Shown piece after piece: positions 1 through 7,336 of a DNA stretch of 24,609 nucleotides. Both the position numbers and the translations under genes were made by a program. The notes below the pieces were generated by a model, which saw nothing but the letters and a program-made list of their open reading frames with translations, was not told the origin of the DNA and did not search any database. Source of the DNA: Deltaproteobacteria bacterium. Its GTDB lineage: Bacteria > Desulfobacterota > Desulfobacteria > Desulfobacterales > JAUVGT01. Position 1 is the stretch's first letter, and each line of letters starts with the position of its first letter. The stretch covers positions 1 to 24,609 of the forward strand of contig JAUVGT010000012.1 of the NCBI GenBank assembly GCA_030593645.1. Reading direction: 5' to 3'.

Positions 1-146
1 TCTCGTAAAAAGTCCAACTTCTGCGTTGTGCTGCATTTCGCAATCATTCAACGTACTATAAGTACGCTTCATGATTACGAAATTTGCACGCCTTGAATTT
101 GAACTTTTTACGAAACCGTCTCATTCGGACTTTTTACGAAATCATC
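1..146 (-). repeat. Family-1 inverted-repeat element (copy A, truncated by window start)
   Basis: The core runs to position 120 and lacks only its first 5 bases, which fall outside the window. The 26-bp extension follows at 121-146. Orientation is reversed relative to copies C, D and F. The core has near-palindromic arms around a small apex hairpin (CGTAC/GTACG). Its ends have the form GACGGTTTCGTAAAAAGTCC. The right flank is ACAATT; the left flank is outside the window, so a target duplication cannot be tested. It ends about 30 bp before the first gene, so promoter sequence for that gene would have to lie in or beyond the repeat. Confidence 0.9.
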
Positions 147-177
147 ACAATTAATAAAAAAAATATTGCGGAATAAA

Positions 178-1173
178 ATGATTTTCCCGAATTCATATAC
201 CAAAATAATGCTCTCTTTATTTCTATTCTTTATAGCTATTTCAATATGTGAAGGAGCTGGCACTGAAATGACCATAAAACCGGTGAATATTCCCAAAACC
301 GTTTACGGATGGACCAAATCCGACAGCACCCGGCTCGTTGATCCAAAAAACATTTTTGAATATATGAATGGGGGAGGGGAACTTTACCTGGCCTATCGTT
401 TTGACCATCTCAGCGTTTATCATTATGAAGCAAAAGACCAGGATAAAATTTTGGTGGAAGTATACCAGATGAAAACCACTGATGATGCGTATGGCCTGCT
501 GTCACTCGACTGGGGCGGGGAACCGGTGATATTTACTTCCTCAACCGGAAAGGAAGTGAACCCCGCGATCGTGCAGGCCCCCAGGGCACTTTACGGCATC
601 GGGCTGCTTCGCATGTGGTCCGGTACGCTTTATACCCGGATAATGGCTTTTCGGGAAACACCTGAAGCAAGAAAAGCCGTAATTTCTCTGGGAAAGACCA
701 TTGCCGCGGATCGAAGCAAATCGACCCCGCCTGAAATAATAAGCGTTTTCCCAAAGACTGTCGCGAAAAAATGGAAATTACGAAATGATCGAATCAGTTT
801 TTTTCGTTCACACCTGGTGTTCAATTCAATCTATTTTCTGAGTTTTAAAAACATTCTTGATCTTGATCATTCAACAGAAGCAGTGACAGCATCATATGAA
901 AGTGCACCAAAACCGGCTGGGCGGATACAAACCCTGATAATTAAATACTCTTCCATAGTGAAAGCGCAACAGGCGGTAAATCACTTTCATGATGCATATC
1001 TGTCCGAACAGACCACGCCTTCCGAAAATAATAAAATATTCATTTTCAATATTGAAGACGGCTGGCTGGGATATCAGCTAAACGGAAAATGCCTGACCAT
1101 TGTATTTGAAGCTCCTGATCGTAAGATCGCTCGAGAAATAGTAGAAACAGTTTCATGTAACGCAACAAATTAA
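178..1173 (+). CDS. DUF6599-like exported protein of unknown function
   Basis: This is a 331-residue protein if started at the ATG at 178, where a weak GCGGA lies 5 bp upstream. A TTG at 166 would add four residues. The first ~30 residues form a Sec signal peptide with a long hydrophobic run (MLSLFLFFIAISICEGAG). No proper lipobox is present because the residue before Cys is Ile. The mature part has the segment YMNGGGELYLAYRF near residue 60, which I recognise as typical of the DUF6599 family; the biochemical role of that family is not known to me. The gene is followed directly by a Tat-exported DUF362 protein on the same strand, with only a family-2 repeat between them, so co-transcription is likely. 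The stop codon TAA is also the left target duplication of that repeat. The family call is moderate and no function is proposed. Confidence 0.8.
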   Translation: MIFPNSYTKIMLSLFLFFIAISICEGAGTEMTIKPVNIPKTVYGWTKSDSTRLVDPKNIFEYMNGGGELYLAYRFDHLSVYHYEAKDQDKILVEVYQMKTTDDAYGLLSLDWGGEPVIFTSSTGKEVNPAIVQAPRALYGIGLLRMWSGTLYTRIMAFRETPEARKAVISLGKTIAADRSKSTPPEIISVFPKTVAKKWKLRNDRISFFRSHLVFNSIYFLSFKNILDLDHSTEAVTASYESAPKPAGRIQTLIIKYSSIVKAQQAVNHFHDAYLSEQTTPSENNKIFIFNIEDGWLGYQLNGKCLTIVFEAPDRKIAREIVETVSCNATN

Positions 1174-1331
1174 GGGCTCGCATAAAAATAACTTCACATT
1201 TTAAGGGGCGAATCATCCCATTCGGCTGCGTTACAAAAGCTCGAAATATGCTTGATATTTCTGCGCTTTTGCGCCTTGCCGACTGGGCGCTTCGACCCTT
1301 AAATTTTGTAAATTTATTTTTACGCGAACCC
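1174..1331. repeat. Family-2 inverted-repeat element (copy 1)
   Basis: This 158-bp element begins GGGCTCGCATAAAAATAA and ends with the near-complement ATTTTTACGCGAACCC. TAA occurs directly on both sides (1171-1173 and 1332-1334), consistent with a 3-bp target duplication. The interior folds as a long imperfect hairpin with apex AAATATGCTTGATATTT. The left TAA is the stop codon of the upstream gene. The right TAA runs into the ribosome-binding site AAGGAG of the next gene, so the element fills the whole space between two genes. Confidence 0.85.
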
Positions 1332-1346
1332 TAAGGAGAAAAAAAC

Positions 1347-2231
1347 ATGAAAAATCATCAAAGACCCTTAACCAGAAGGGATTTTCTTCGCGGTACCGTT
1401 GGCGCTACTTTAACGGTTTCAATGCTGGGGGTGCCGTGGATTAAAGGAAACGCGCACGCATTTTCATCAAGCTCAGTTGTAGTTGTCCGTGATAAAGATG
1501 CCATGGATTCCAATCTAAAAGTTGATACAAAACGTTTGCAGAGCATGCTGGATCAAACAATTCTACAGGTGACCGGGAAAAATAAGATCAAGGATGCATG
1601 GGCCTCTCTTATCAAGCCTGATGATATTGTCGGGCTGGTGCCGACTCCGCACCTGAATCCAACACATCAGGAACTGTTCGATGTAATCAAAAACAGTTTA
1701 ATGAGTGTGGTTGGTATTCCTGAAGATAACATTATTGACGCCCAGGGTGGAAGCCGAAGACCGAAAAAATGTACCGCACTGATTTCGATACCCGCTCTAA
1801 AGGCTCATTGGTTAACCGGGATCGGAACGGTAATCAAAAATTATATCATGTATTCGGGACGACCCACCCGGTACCATGAGGAGAAAAGTGCCAGGCTGGG
1901 AGAAATCTGGCACCAGAAAGAAGTAAAAGGAAAAACAAAACTCGTGATCGTGGATGCCCTCCATCCCCTTTGTGATAAGGGACCCCAGTCTGATCCACGA
2001 TATAAATGGGCCTATAATGGTTTGATCGCAGGCACCGACCCCGTAGCGGTTGAAACAGTCTGCCTGGAAGTAATCACCCAAAAAAGAAACGCCCTGCGCG
2101 GTGAACCCTGGCCCCTCTCACCACCACCCATCTGTATCGAGGCTGCCGATAAGGTATACAAGCTGGGAACGAGCAGCATGAATAAGATCACCATTAAACG
2201 TATCGGCTGGAAGCAGGATATCCTGGTTTAA
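1347..2231 (+). CDS. Tat-exported DUF362 domain protein
   Basis: This 294-residue protein has a strong ribosome-binding site (AAGGAG, 1333-1338) 8 bp before the ATG. The N-terminus carries a twin-arginine signal (T-R-R-D-F-L-R-G at residues 9-16), then a hydrophobic stretch and a likely cleavage after NAHA near residue 38. The mature part resembles DUF362: a LVPTPHLNPTHQE segment near residue 100, ALISIPALKAHWLTGIG near 155 followed by a conserved KN, and GTDPVAVETV near 230. Many DUF362 proteins also carry ferredoxin clusters, but this one has no CxxCxxC motif. Tat export suggests folding or cofactor loading in the cytoplasm and action in the periplasm. It follows the DUF6599 gene and is probably co-transcribed with it. 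No defined reaction can be assigned. Confidence 0.85.
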   Translation: MKNHQRPLTRRDFLRGTVGATLTVSMLGVPWIKGNAHAFSSSSVVVVRDKDAMDSNLKVDTKRLQSMLDQTILQVTGKNKIKDAWASLIKPDDIVGLVPTPHLNPTHQELFDVIKNSLMSVVGIPEDNIIDAQGGSRRPKKCTALISIPALKAHWLTGIGTVIKNYIMYSGRPTRYHEEKSARLGEIWHQKEVKGKTKLVIVDALHPLCDKGPQSDPRYKWAYNGLIAGTDPVAVETVCLEVITQKRNALRGEPWPLSPPPICIEAADKVYKLGTSSMNKITIKRIGWKQDILV

Positions 2232-2305
2232 CTTTTTTTATTTTTTATAAATCCTGTTTCAGATGCACAAATCCTGTTGAAGGTGTAGAACCATAGCCCT
2301 TTTTA

Positions 2306-2314
2306 TGCTATACT
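2306..2314 (+). promoter_or_regulatory. Possible extended -10 promoter
   Basis: TGCTATACT matches an extended -10 element (TGn plus TATACT) about 70 bp upstream of the SEC-C gene. No good -35 hexamer is seen at normal spacing. The preceding space (2232-2305) holds a T-rich run after the DUF362 stop and a short direct repeat of AAATCCTGTT. Confidence 0.35.
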
Positions 2315-2386
2315 CATATTACTGTCTGTATTTTATAATAAACATGAAACAGACGAATCCAATTAGACAAATAAAATGGTGAAAAA

Positions 2387-2671
2387 ATGGAAAAAATATT
2401 TGACGGTAAAAGAAACGCAAAACTGGGCACTAAATTGAGACCTGCTGTGGTGACTGTGCAAACAAAAAAAAGAATGACTGAGGTCACAAAAATATTTGAA
2501 AAGAACGGCTGGGAATACAAGATCGAACAGGACAACAAAAAACCGGAAGATATTACTGATTTGGAGTTATTACTAAATCCCCCGAAAACAAAGTTCGCTG
2601 AAAAAGAAATTGGCCGTAATGATCCCTGCCATTGCGGAAGCGGTAAAAAGTATAAAAAATGCTGTTTATAG
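2387..2671 (+). CDS. Small SEC-C motif metal-binding protein
   Basis: This 94-residue protein starts at the ATG at 2387, with GGTGA (2378-2382) 4 bp upstream. The C-terminal 20 residues form a SEC-C zinc motif, GRNDPCHCGSGKKYKKCC, with C81, C83, C92 and C93 as ligands, as at the end of SecA. The N-terminal part (PAVVTVQTKKRMTEVTKIFEKNG) matches the short standalone SEC-C/SWIM-type proteins known as the PBPRA1643 family, as far as I recall them. The family's role is unknown; SEC-C domains bind zinc and can mediate contacts with ribosomes, SecB or other proteins. The last 6 bp overlap the end of the convergent Nudix gene. Recognition of the motif is firm and the function is open. Confidence 0.85.
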   Translation: MEKIFDGKRNAKLGTKLRPAVVTVQTKKRMTEVTKIFEKNGWEYKIEQDNKKPEDITDLELLLNPPKTKFAEKEIGRNDPCHCGSGKKYKKCCL

Positions 2672-3058
2672 CTCGATCTCACCGGCCAGAATTTTTTTAA
2701 TAATCGCAAAGTCAGCCGGTGCAAATTCAAATTGGTCAAGTTCGTGCGGAAAGGACCATCGAATCTCCTGGTGATCTTTGGAATGAAAGTCGCCCCTGTC
2801 CCAGTCCGCGCGAAAAACCATCAGCTCAACAGTACCGAAATCATAGGTATGAACATTCGATCCGACATGATCTTTAACTGTTACATCAATTCGGAACTCC
2901 TCGTGTAACTCCCGTTTCAAACACTCTTCAGGCGTTTCATCCGGCTCAACTTTTCCACCCGGAAGATCCCACAGGTCTGGAAGTCTGGCAGTGGGGCGGC
3001 GTTTGGCGATCAAAAGCATCTCATCGTGAACCAGTAGCGCGGCTGTGACTTTAATCAT
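2666..3058 (-). CDS. Nudix hydrolase (MutT-like)
   Basis: This 130-residue protein is a single Nudix domain, close to the usual MutT length. The Nudix box is complete: G35, E41, then R49-E50-x-x-E53-E54 and I57 (pattern G-x5-E-x7-R-E-x2-E-E-x-x-I), where the glutamates bind Mg2+ for pyrophosphate cleavage. The segment LPDLWDLPGGKVE is typical of enzymes acting on nucleoside triphosphates such as 8-oxo-dGTP, but the exact substrate cannot be read from sequence. The start ATG has GAGG about 9 bp upstream on the minus strand. The gene converges on and overlaps the SEC-C gene by 6 bp, so the two transcripts must overlap. It is probably a cytoplasmic house-cleaning enzyme. Confidence 0.9.
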   Translation of the reverse strand: MIKVTAALLVHDEMLLIAKRRPTARLPDLWDLPGGKVEPDETPEECLKRELHEEFRIDVTVKDHVGSNVHTYDFGTVELMVFRADWDRGDFHSKDHQEIRWSFPHELDQFEFAPADFAIIKKILAGEIEL

Positions 3059-3352
3059 ATTATTATCCTCTTATTAAGACAGGAATAGAAAATCAAAAAA
3101 ATGGTTTCAAAATCAATCCCGACCGTCTATACCTGTTGCATATTTGCATAGATGCATGATGATGTCTATATTTGTTTATTGTAATAATAAATCCTTGCTA
3201 TAAGAATAGTACCAGAGATTTATATAAACACCGACACCACACCCGCGGGGGCCGTTTCAGGTCTTGTATTAATTTACTAAAGATAGAAATTTAATACCTC
3301 CCCTCAGACCGAAGTTTTCAGCTATATATTTTCATCTTTCTTGAAAAACCTC
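3059..3352. other. Intergenic region between Nudix gene and metal operon
   Basis: No ORF with coding character is seen. The region is AT-rich, with a cluster of TGCATA/TGCAT words around 3139-3165 and a GC-rich patch near 3240-3255. It must hold the divergent promoter of the Nudix gene. I could not identify a convincing -35/-10 pair for it. Confidence 0.5.
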
Positions 3353-3399
3353 TTGACAATTCATATTAACATATGTTCATATAAGCATATGCTAATATG
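3353..3399 (+). promoter_or_regulatory. Promoter and palindromic operator of the arsR-family/zntA operon
   Basis: A perfect -35 hexamer TTGACA lies at 3353-3358. Downstream is a 14-bp inverted repeat with one mismatch: CATATTAACATATG (3362-3375) and CATATGCTAATATG (3386-3399), with a 10-bp spacer holding AT-rich -10-like sequence (TATAAG at 3380-3385). Each arm itself contains a perfect 10-bp palindrome (AACATATGTT and AGCATATGCT). ArsR/SmtB repressors bind such AT-rich imperfect palindromes over the promoter, so this is the likely site of autoregulation by the gene starting at 3426. Confidence 0.75.
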
Positions 3400-3425
3400 T
3401 TGTTACTCAGGAAAGGACATCATTA

Positions 3426-3803
3426 ATGAAAGAAAACTGCAGGCCAACAAATCCAGGTGATACATGTGCCGTCAAAGGTATCCACCGTAACGTCATTAAT
3501 TCTGTGAAGCAGAAGATGCCAGAGTCGGTTGCATTGTTCGAATTATCTGACTTTTTTAAACTTTTTGGAGACAGTACCCGTCTCGGCATTATCTGGGCGC
3601 TGAGTGAATCAGAAATGTGTGTCTGTGATCTATGCGCGCTGCTGAAAATGAAACAACCGGCTGTTTCACACCAGCTAAAAAACCTGAAACAGACACGCGT
3701 GGTGAAGTCCCGAAGAGATGGAAAAGTGGTATATTATTCCCTGGACGATGAACATATCAGCAAATTATTAAAAATGGGAATGGATCACATCAGTGAATCC
3801 TAA
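3426..3803 (+). CDS. ArsR/SmtB-family metal-responsive repressor (CadC-like)
   Basis: This 125-residue winged-helix repressor is preceded by AGGAAAGGA upstream of the ATG. The helix-turn-helix lies around residues 62-95 (CVCDLCALLKMKQPAVSHQL). Two metal sites are visible. The alpha3N-type site has C65 and C67 (the CVC motif) with N-terminal C5 and C14, as in CadC. The alpha5 site has D108, H110, H121 and E124, matching the D-x-H...H-x-x-E spacing of the SmtB/CadC zinc site exactly. Having both suggests sensing of Cd/Pb at alpha3N and Zn at alpha5, with release of DNA on metal binding. The gene sits between a palindromic operator and a P1B ATPase, the classic cadCA/smt arrangement. Family assignment is firm; the preferred metal is inferred. 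Confidence 0.93.
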   Translation: MKENCRPTNPGDTCAVKGIHRNVINSVKQKMPESVALFELSDFFKLFGDSTRLGIIWALSESEMCVCDLCALLKMKQPAVSHQLKNLKQTRVVKSRRDGKVVYYSLDDEHISKLLKMGMDHISES

Positions 3804-3843
3804 CCCGGATTTCTCTCAGAACGAAGTTTGTGAGAAACCCGGG
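3804..3843 (+). promoter_or_regulatory. Hairpin between repressor and ATPase genes
   Basis: CCCGGATTTCTC (3804-3815) can pair with GAGAAACCCGGG (3832-3843), a 12-bp stem with one mismatch and a 16-nt loop. It starts directly after the repressor stop codon. No T-run follows, so it is more likely an RNA-processing or expression-tuning hairpin inside the operon than a full terminator. Confidence 0.5.
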
Positions 3844-3866
3844 CGAACCGAATGGAAGTGACAGCA

Positions 3867-5999
3867 ATGGAAAAGTTTCATGTTAAAAACCTGGATTGCG
3901 CGAATTGCGCGGCGAAAATTGAAAGAGGCTTACAAAAAGTGGATGGGATCGATGATGCGGTACTCGATTTTGCGAACCTCATTCTTCATGTTAAAGCAAA
4001 AGATATTGATCAGGTCATCGAAGAGGTTCGCAGAATTGAACCGAATATTAAATTGGTACCTCAAAAACAGAACACCGCTTCAACTGATAATACTCTTAAA
4101 AATGACTTTCATCCCGTTAAAGAGCTGTCAGTTCTTGCGGCGGCCGCAGTCATTTTTCTTTTTCTCCTTATTTTTGAAAACAGGCTCCACGCATTCGCTG
4201 TCAGTGGTTTAGAGATTGGCATCGTAATGGTGGCTTACCTCCTGGCGGGATGGAATGTCATCCTTGGAGCGTTTCGAACAATCCGTCGGGGTACATTTTT
4301 TGATGAAAATGTGCTCATGGTGATAGCAACCGCCGGTGCAATGGCAATCCACGCTTATTCCGAAGCAGTGGGTGTCATGATCTTTTACAAGGTGGGCGAG
4401 CTGCTCCAGAATTACGCGGTGTCCCGTTCCAGGCGTTCGATTAAGGCTTTATTATCCGCAAGACCGGATAAAGCCCTGGTAAAAACAGATACAGGCTTTC
4501 ATAAAACTGCGCCTGAATCAGTAAAACCGGGTGAAATAATAATGATTAAACCGGGTGAAAAAATCCCTCTTGACGGTGAAATCCAATCGGGCAAATCACA
4601 ACTCGATTCATCGGCCCTTACGGGGGAATTCGTACCTGTCAGTGCCGGACCCGGAAGTCTTGTTATGGCCGGCCAGATCAACAAAACCGGTGTACTCACC
4701 GTTCGGGTTACCCGCCTTTTTAAAGAATCCTCTATTGTCAGGATAATGGATCTGGTTGAAAATGCCGCAGCAAGAAAAGCCCGTACTGAAAAATTCATCA
4801 CTTCCTTTGCAAAGTATTACACTCCGGCAGTGGTATTGATTGCCGCGTGTATTGCTTTTTTACCGCCCGTGTTGACGGATGCATCTTTTAAAACCTGGAT
4901 ATATCGTGCGCTGGTCCTTTTAGTAATTTCCTGTCCCTGTGCGCTTGTGATCAGTATCCCCCTTGGCTATTTTGGAGGTATCGGCAGAGCTTCCAGAAGA
5001 GGTATTTTAGTAAAGGGTTCAAATTATATTGACACTCTTGCCAATGTCAAAACAGTGGTATTTGATAAAACCGGCACTCTGACCAGGGGTGTATTCAATG
5101 TTAAAGAAATTGTCAGCCTGAACGGTTTTTCCCGTGAACAGCTTCTGGAATTCGCTGCTGCCGCGGAATACCAGTCAAACCATCCTATAGCCGTCTCCAT
5201 TACAAAAGCGTTTTCCAAACAGCATGGAAATCTTGATGCTTCAAAGATTTTTGACCACACTGAAATTGCCGGGAATGGAGTCCAGGTCCGCTATGGACAT
5301 CATACAATATTTGCCGGTAATGACCACATGCTGCATCAGAACAATATCGATCATGAACAATGTAGCTTTGATGGTACCGCGGTCAATGTTGCGGTGGATG
5401 GTAAGTTGGCCGGTTATATTGTCATTGGTGATGAGATTAAAGAAGACGCGAAAGAAGCTGTTTTATCTCTCAAAAGACAGGGAGTCGAGCATCTCGCTAT
5501 GCTGACCGGTGATAATGCGTGTACGGCTGAAGCTGTTTCAAAGCAGTTAGATCTTGATGAATATTATGCGGATCTTTTGCCTGAAGATAAGGTAAAAATA
5601 TATGAAAAAATCGAAAATGATCATCAAAATATCGGTAAAATCGCCTTCGTGGGTGACGGTATTAATGACGCGCCGGTCATTGCCAGGGCTGATGTGGGTA
5701 TCGCGATGGGGGCGTTGGGTTCTGATGCTGCAATCGAAACAGCAGATGTTGTACTCATGACAGATTCCCCGTTAAAAATAGCTGAAGCTGTTTCCATAGC
5801 CAAAAGTACCCGTTCAATCGTCTGGCAAAATATCTTCCTGGCATTTTTTATTAAAGGAATTTTCATTACTCTAGGATCTTTTGGATTGGCAACCATGTGG
5901 GAAGCGGTATTCGCGGATATGGGTACTGCGCTGCTCGCGGTTGGGAATTCAACCAGAATATTAGGCAAAGGCGGCTCCAAAATCACCCATCGGATGTAG
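3867..5999 (+). CDS. zntA: Zn/Cd/Pb-translocating P1B-type ATPase
   Basis: This inner-membrane pump exports soft divalent metals at the cost of ATP. The ATG at 3867 has GGAAG 8 bp upstream; an ATG at 3852 would add five residues but lacks a ribosome-binding site. Numbered from 3867: an N-terminal heavy-metal-associated domain with C11-x-x-C14 (LDCANCA); membrane segments at about residues 90-175; the actuator loop LTGEF, where TGES is more usual; the metal-binding C356-P-C358; phosphorylation site D400-KTGTLT; H439-P; hinge GDGINDAP at 596-603; and two last membrane segments. The final segments carry a Lys (FFIKGIF) and an Asp (FADMGTALL), the residue pair that marks the P1B-2 zinc/cadmium/lead class. 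Co-transcription with the upstream repressor and the terminator just after the stop support a two-gene resistance operon. Confidence 0.95.
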   Translation: MEKFHVKNLDCANCAAKIERGLQKVDGIDDAVLDFANLILHVKAKDIDQVIEEVRRIEPNIKLVPQKQNTASTDNTLKNDFHPVKELSVLAAAAVIFLFLLIFENRLHAFAVSGLEIGIVMVAYLLAGWNVILGAFRTIRRGTFFDENVLMVIATAGAMAIHAYSEAVGVMIFYKVGELLQNYAVSRSRRSIKALLSARPDKALVKTDTGFHKTAPESVKPGEIIMIKPGEKIPLDGEIQSGKSQLDSSALTGEFVPVSAGPGSLVMAGQINKTGVLTVRVTRLFKESSIVRIMDLVENAAARKARTEKFITSFAKYYTPAVVLIAACIAFLPPVLTDASFKTWIYRALVLLVISCPCALVISIPLGYFGGIGRASRRGILVKGSNYIDTLANVKTVVFDKTGTLTRGVFNVKEIVSLNGFSREQLLEFAAAAEYQSNHPIAVSITKAFSKQHGNLDASKIFDHTEIAGNGVQVRYGHHTIFAGNDHMLHQNNIDHEQCSFDGTAVNVAVDGKLAGYIVIGDEIKEDAKEAVLSLKRQGVEHLAMLTGDNACTAEAVSKQLDLDEYYADLLPEDKVKIYEKIENDHQNIGKIAFVGDGINDAPVIARADVGIAMGALGSDAAIETADVVLMTDSPLKIAEAVSIAKSTRSIVWQNIFLAFFIKGIFITLGSFGLATMWEAVFADMGTALLAVGNSTRILGKGGSKITHRM

Positions 6000-6025
6000 G
6001 GGCAGATTCCAAATCTGCCCTTTCT
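6000..6025 (+). terminator. Intrinsic terminator of the metal-resistance operon
   Basis: The perfect 9-bp stem GGGCAGATT (6000-6008) / AATCTGCCC (6012-6020) with loop CCA is followed by TTTCTT. It begins directly after the ATPase stop codon. Confidence 0.9.
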
Positions 6026-6065
6026 TATAAAATTGGGGCCGAGTGAAAACCTTGATACTCCTTTT

Positions 6066-6190
6066 GACGGTTTCGTAAAGAGTTCAAATTCAAGGCGTGC
6101 AAATTTTGTAATGATGAAACGTACTTATCGTACGTTGAATGATTGCAAAACGCAGCACAACGCAGAAGTTGGACTTTTTACGGAACCGTC
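6066..6190 (+). repeat. Family-1 element, core only (copy B)
   Basis: The 125-bp core has ends GACGGTTTCGTAAAGAGTTC and the near-complement GGACTTTTTACGGAACCGTC. The 26-bp extension seen in the other copies is absent. The flanks are CCTTTT and ACTGAT, which do not match, so no target duplication is visible. It may be an older or rearranged copy. Confidence 0.88.
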
Positions 6191-6215
6191 ACTGATAGTA
6201 TGAGGATAAATACAT

Positions 6216-6836
6216 ATGCAGATCAACTTGATTGAAGGAATCCTGGTAATCCTTCTCTTTACAGGTTACCTGATTCTATGGAAAGTAAGAAAAAGTAAAC
6301 ACAGGAAACAAACCGGAGTCAATCCGGAAGTGATGTACAGCGACACCCGTCCATCACAAAAATTTTTTGCGCGTCTGGCACACGTGATGACGGTTTCCAT
6401 TGTCACCCTGATTGGCCTCCATATGTTTGAATTTACAAAACTACCCGGGTTTATCCGGATAGATCTTTTTAATGGTATTATTTTTGATATGATTGGTTTT
6501 GGATTGGGAGTATCCGGGTTAATCATATGTTTAACCGCACAAATTGAACTGGGAAGCTCCTGGAGGGTGGGAATAGACAGAAAGAAAAAAACCAAACTCG
6601 TTACAACGGGAATTTTCAGCATCATTCGAAACCCTACCTATTGCGGGCTTTTTATATTATGTATCGGTGTCTGGATAATATTCCCGACCTCTTCCTTTTT
6701 AACATGGATACTTATATTTATGATTATGATTGAATTCCAGGTCAGGCTGGAAGAGGAGTTTCTAATAAAAATGCATGATACGGAATATCAACGCTATTAT
6801 TCAAGCACAAAGCGGTATATACCATTCATATATTGA
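6216..6836 (+). CDS. Integral membrane methyltransferase, isoprenylcysteine/phospholipid (ICMT/PEMT) family
   Basis: This 206-residue protein starts at an ATG with GAGG about 10 bp upstream. It has roughly five hydrophobic segments: residues 3-22, ~60-78, ~88-112, ~146-160 and 163-178. The C-terminal half shows the family pattern: GSSWRVG near residue 110, LVTTGIFSIIRNPTYCG near 128-145 (the G-x-[FY]-x-x-x-R-[HN]-P-x-Y motif that binds S-adenosylmethionine), and EEEFLIKMHDTEYQRYY near 183-200. Bacterial members methylate varied lipids or small molecules, and the substrate cannot be read here. It stands alone between the metal operon and an AT-rich gap, with a hairpin terminator just downstream. 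Confidence 0.85.
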   Translation: MQINLIEGILVILLFTGYLILWKVRKSKHRKQTGVNPEVMYSDTRPSQKFFARLAHVMTVSIVTLIGLHMFEFTKLPGFIRIDLFNGIIFDMIGFGLGVSGLIICLTAQIELGSSWRVGIDRKKKTKLVTTGIFSIIRNPTYCGLFILCIGVWIIFPTSSFLTWILIFMIMIEFQVRLEEEFLIKMHDTEYQRYYSSTKRYIPFIY

Positions 6837-6843
6837 AATCAAC

Positions 6844-6874
6844 CCATCTGATGAGCATCAGGTATGGCTTTTTT
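6844..6874 (+). terminator. Probable intrinsic terminator after the methyltransferase gene
   Basis: CCATCTGATG pairs with CATCAG plus ATGG, with a 2-nt bulge and a 2-nt loop between the palindromic halves. The stem is followed by CTTTTTT. The stop codon is about 10 bp upstream. Confidence 0.6.
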
Positions 6875-7336
6875 AAAAAATATACGGCTTGACATGTTAT
6901 ATGAATCAAAAGTAAAATAATACCTGTAGATTATTTATCATCGTTTCTATAATCAACATACGTATTATTGTGTATTATATTGATATCCTATTGAATTAAT
7001 CCTGTACTCACAATCAAATAATCTACATCAAGAATCTATATTATAGGAAGCGATATAAATACTTCATCTCGTGTCTAATCTCAGCGCTGGGGTAATCCGC
7101 CTGAGGCGGATCAATCCTCAAATCGATGTTTTGAACAAGGTTTCCACGGTTGGTTCATTAATAAATTCTTTTGTATTTTATCGGAAATCCTGCTATTTTT
7201 TGGATTTTGAAATCTCTTCCCTTAAAAACCGGGCATTAATACATTTTATATTGTTTAATTGTGGATAAATTACACAACTGACGAGGAATTCATCCATAGG
7301 TACTTTATAACCTTAACTTTTTATAGGAAGATACGC
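6875..7336. other. AT-rich intergenic region
   Basis: No credible gene is seen; an ORF open from 7071 has a GTG start, no ribosome-binding site and no domain likeness. A short perfect palindrome, ATCCGCCTGAGGCGGAT (7095-7111), stands out in the AT-rich background. The promoter of the following binding-protein gene must lie here, but I cannot choose among many AT-rich -10-like words. Confidence 0.5.

Noticed and set aside
3139..3165. TGCATA-rich cluster as an operator
   Set aside because: The words are loosely spaced without clear symmetry, and the strong palindrome at 3362-3399 explains regulation better.
7071..7268. 65-codon open frame before the binding-protein gene
   Set aside because: It starts with GTG, has no ribosome-binding site, crosses a palindrome and shows no domain likeness.
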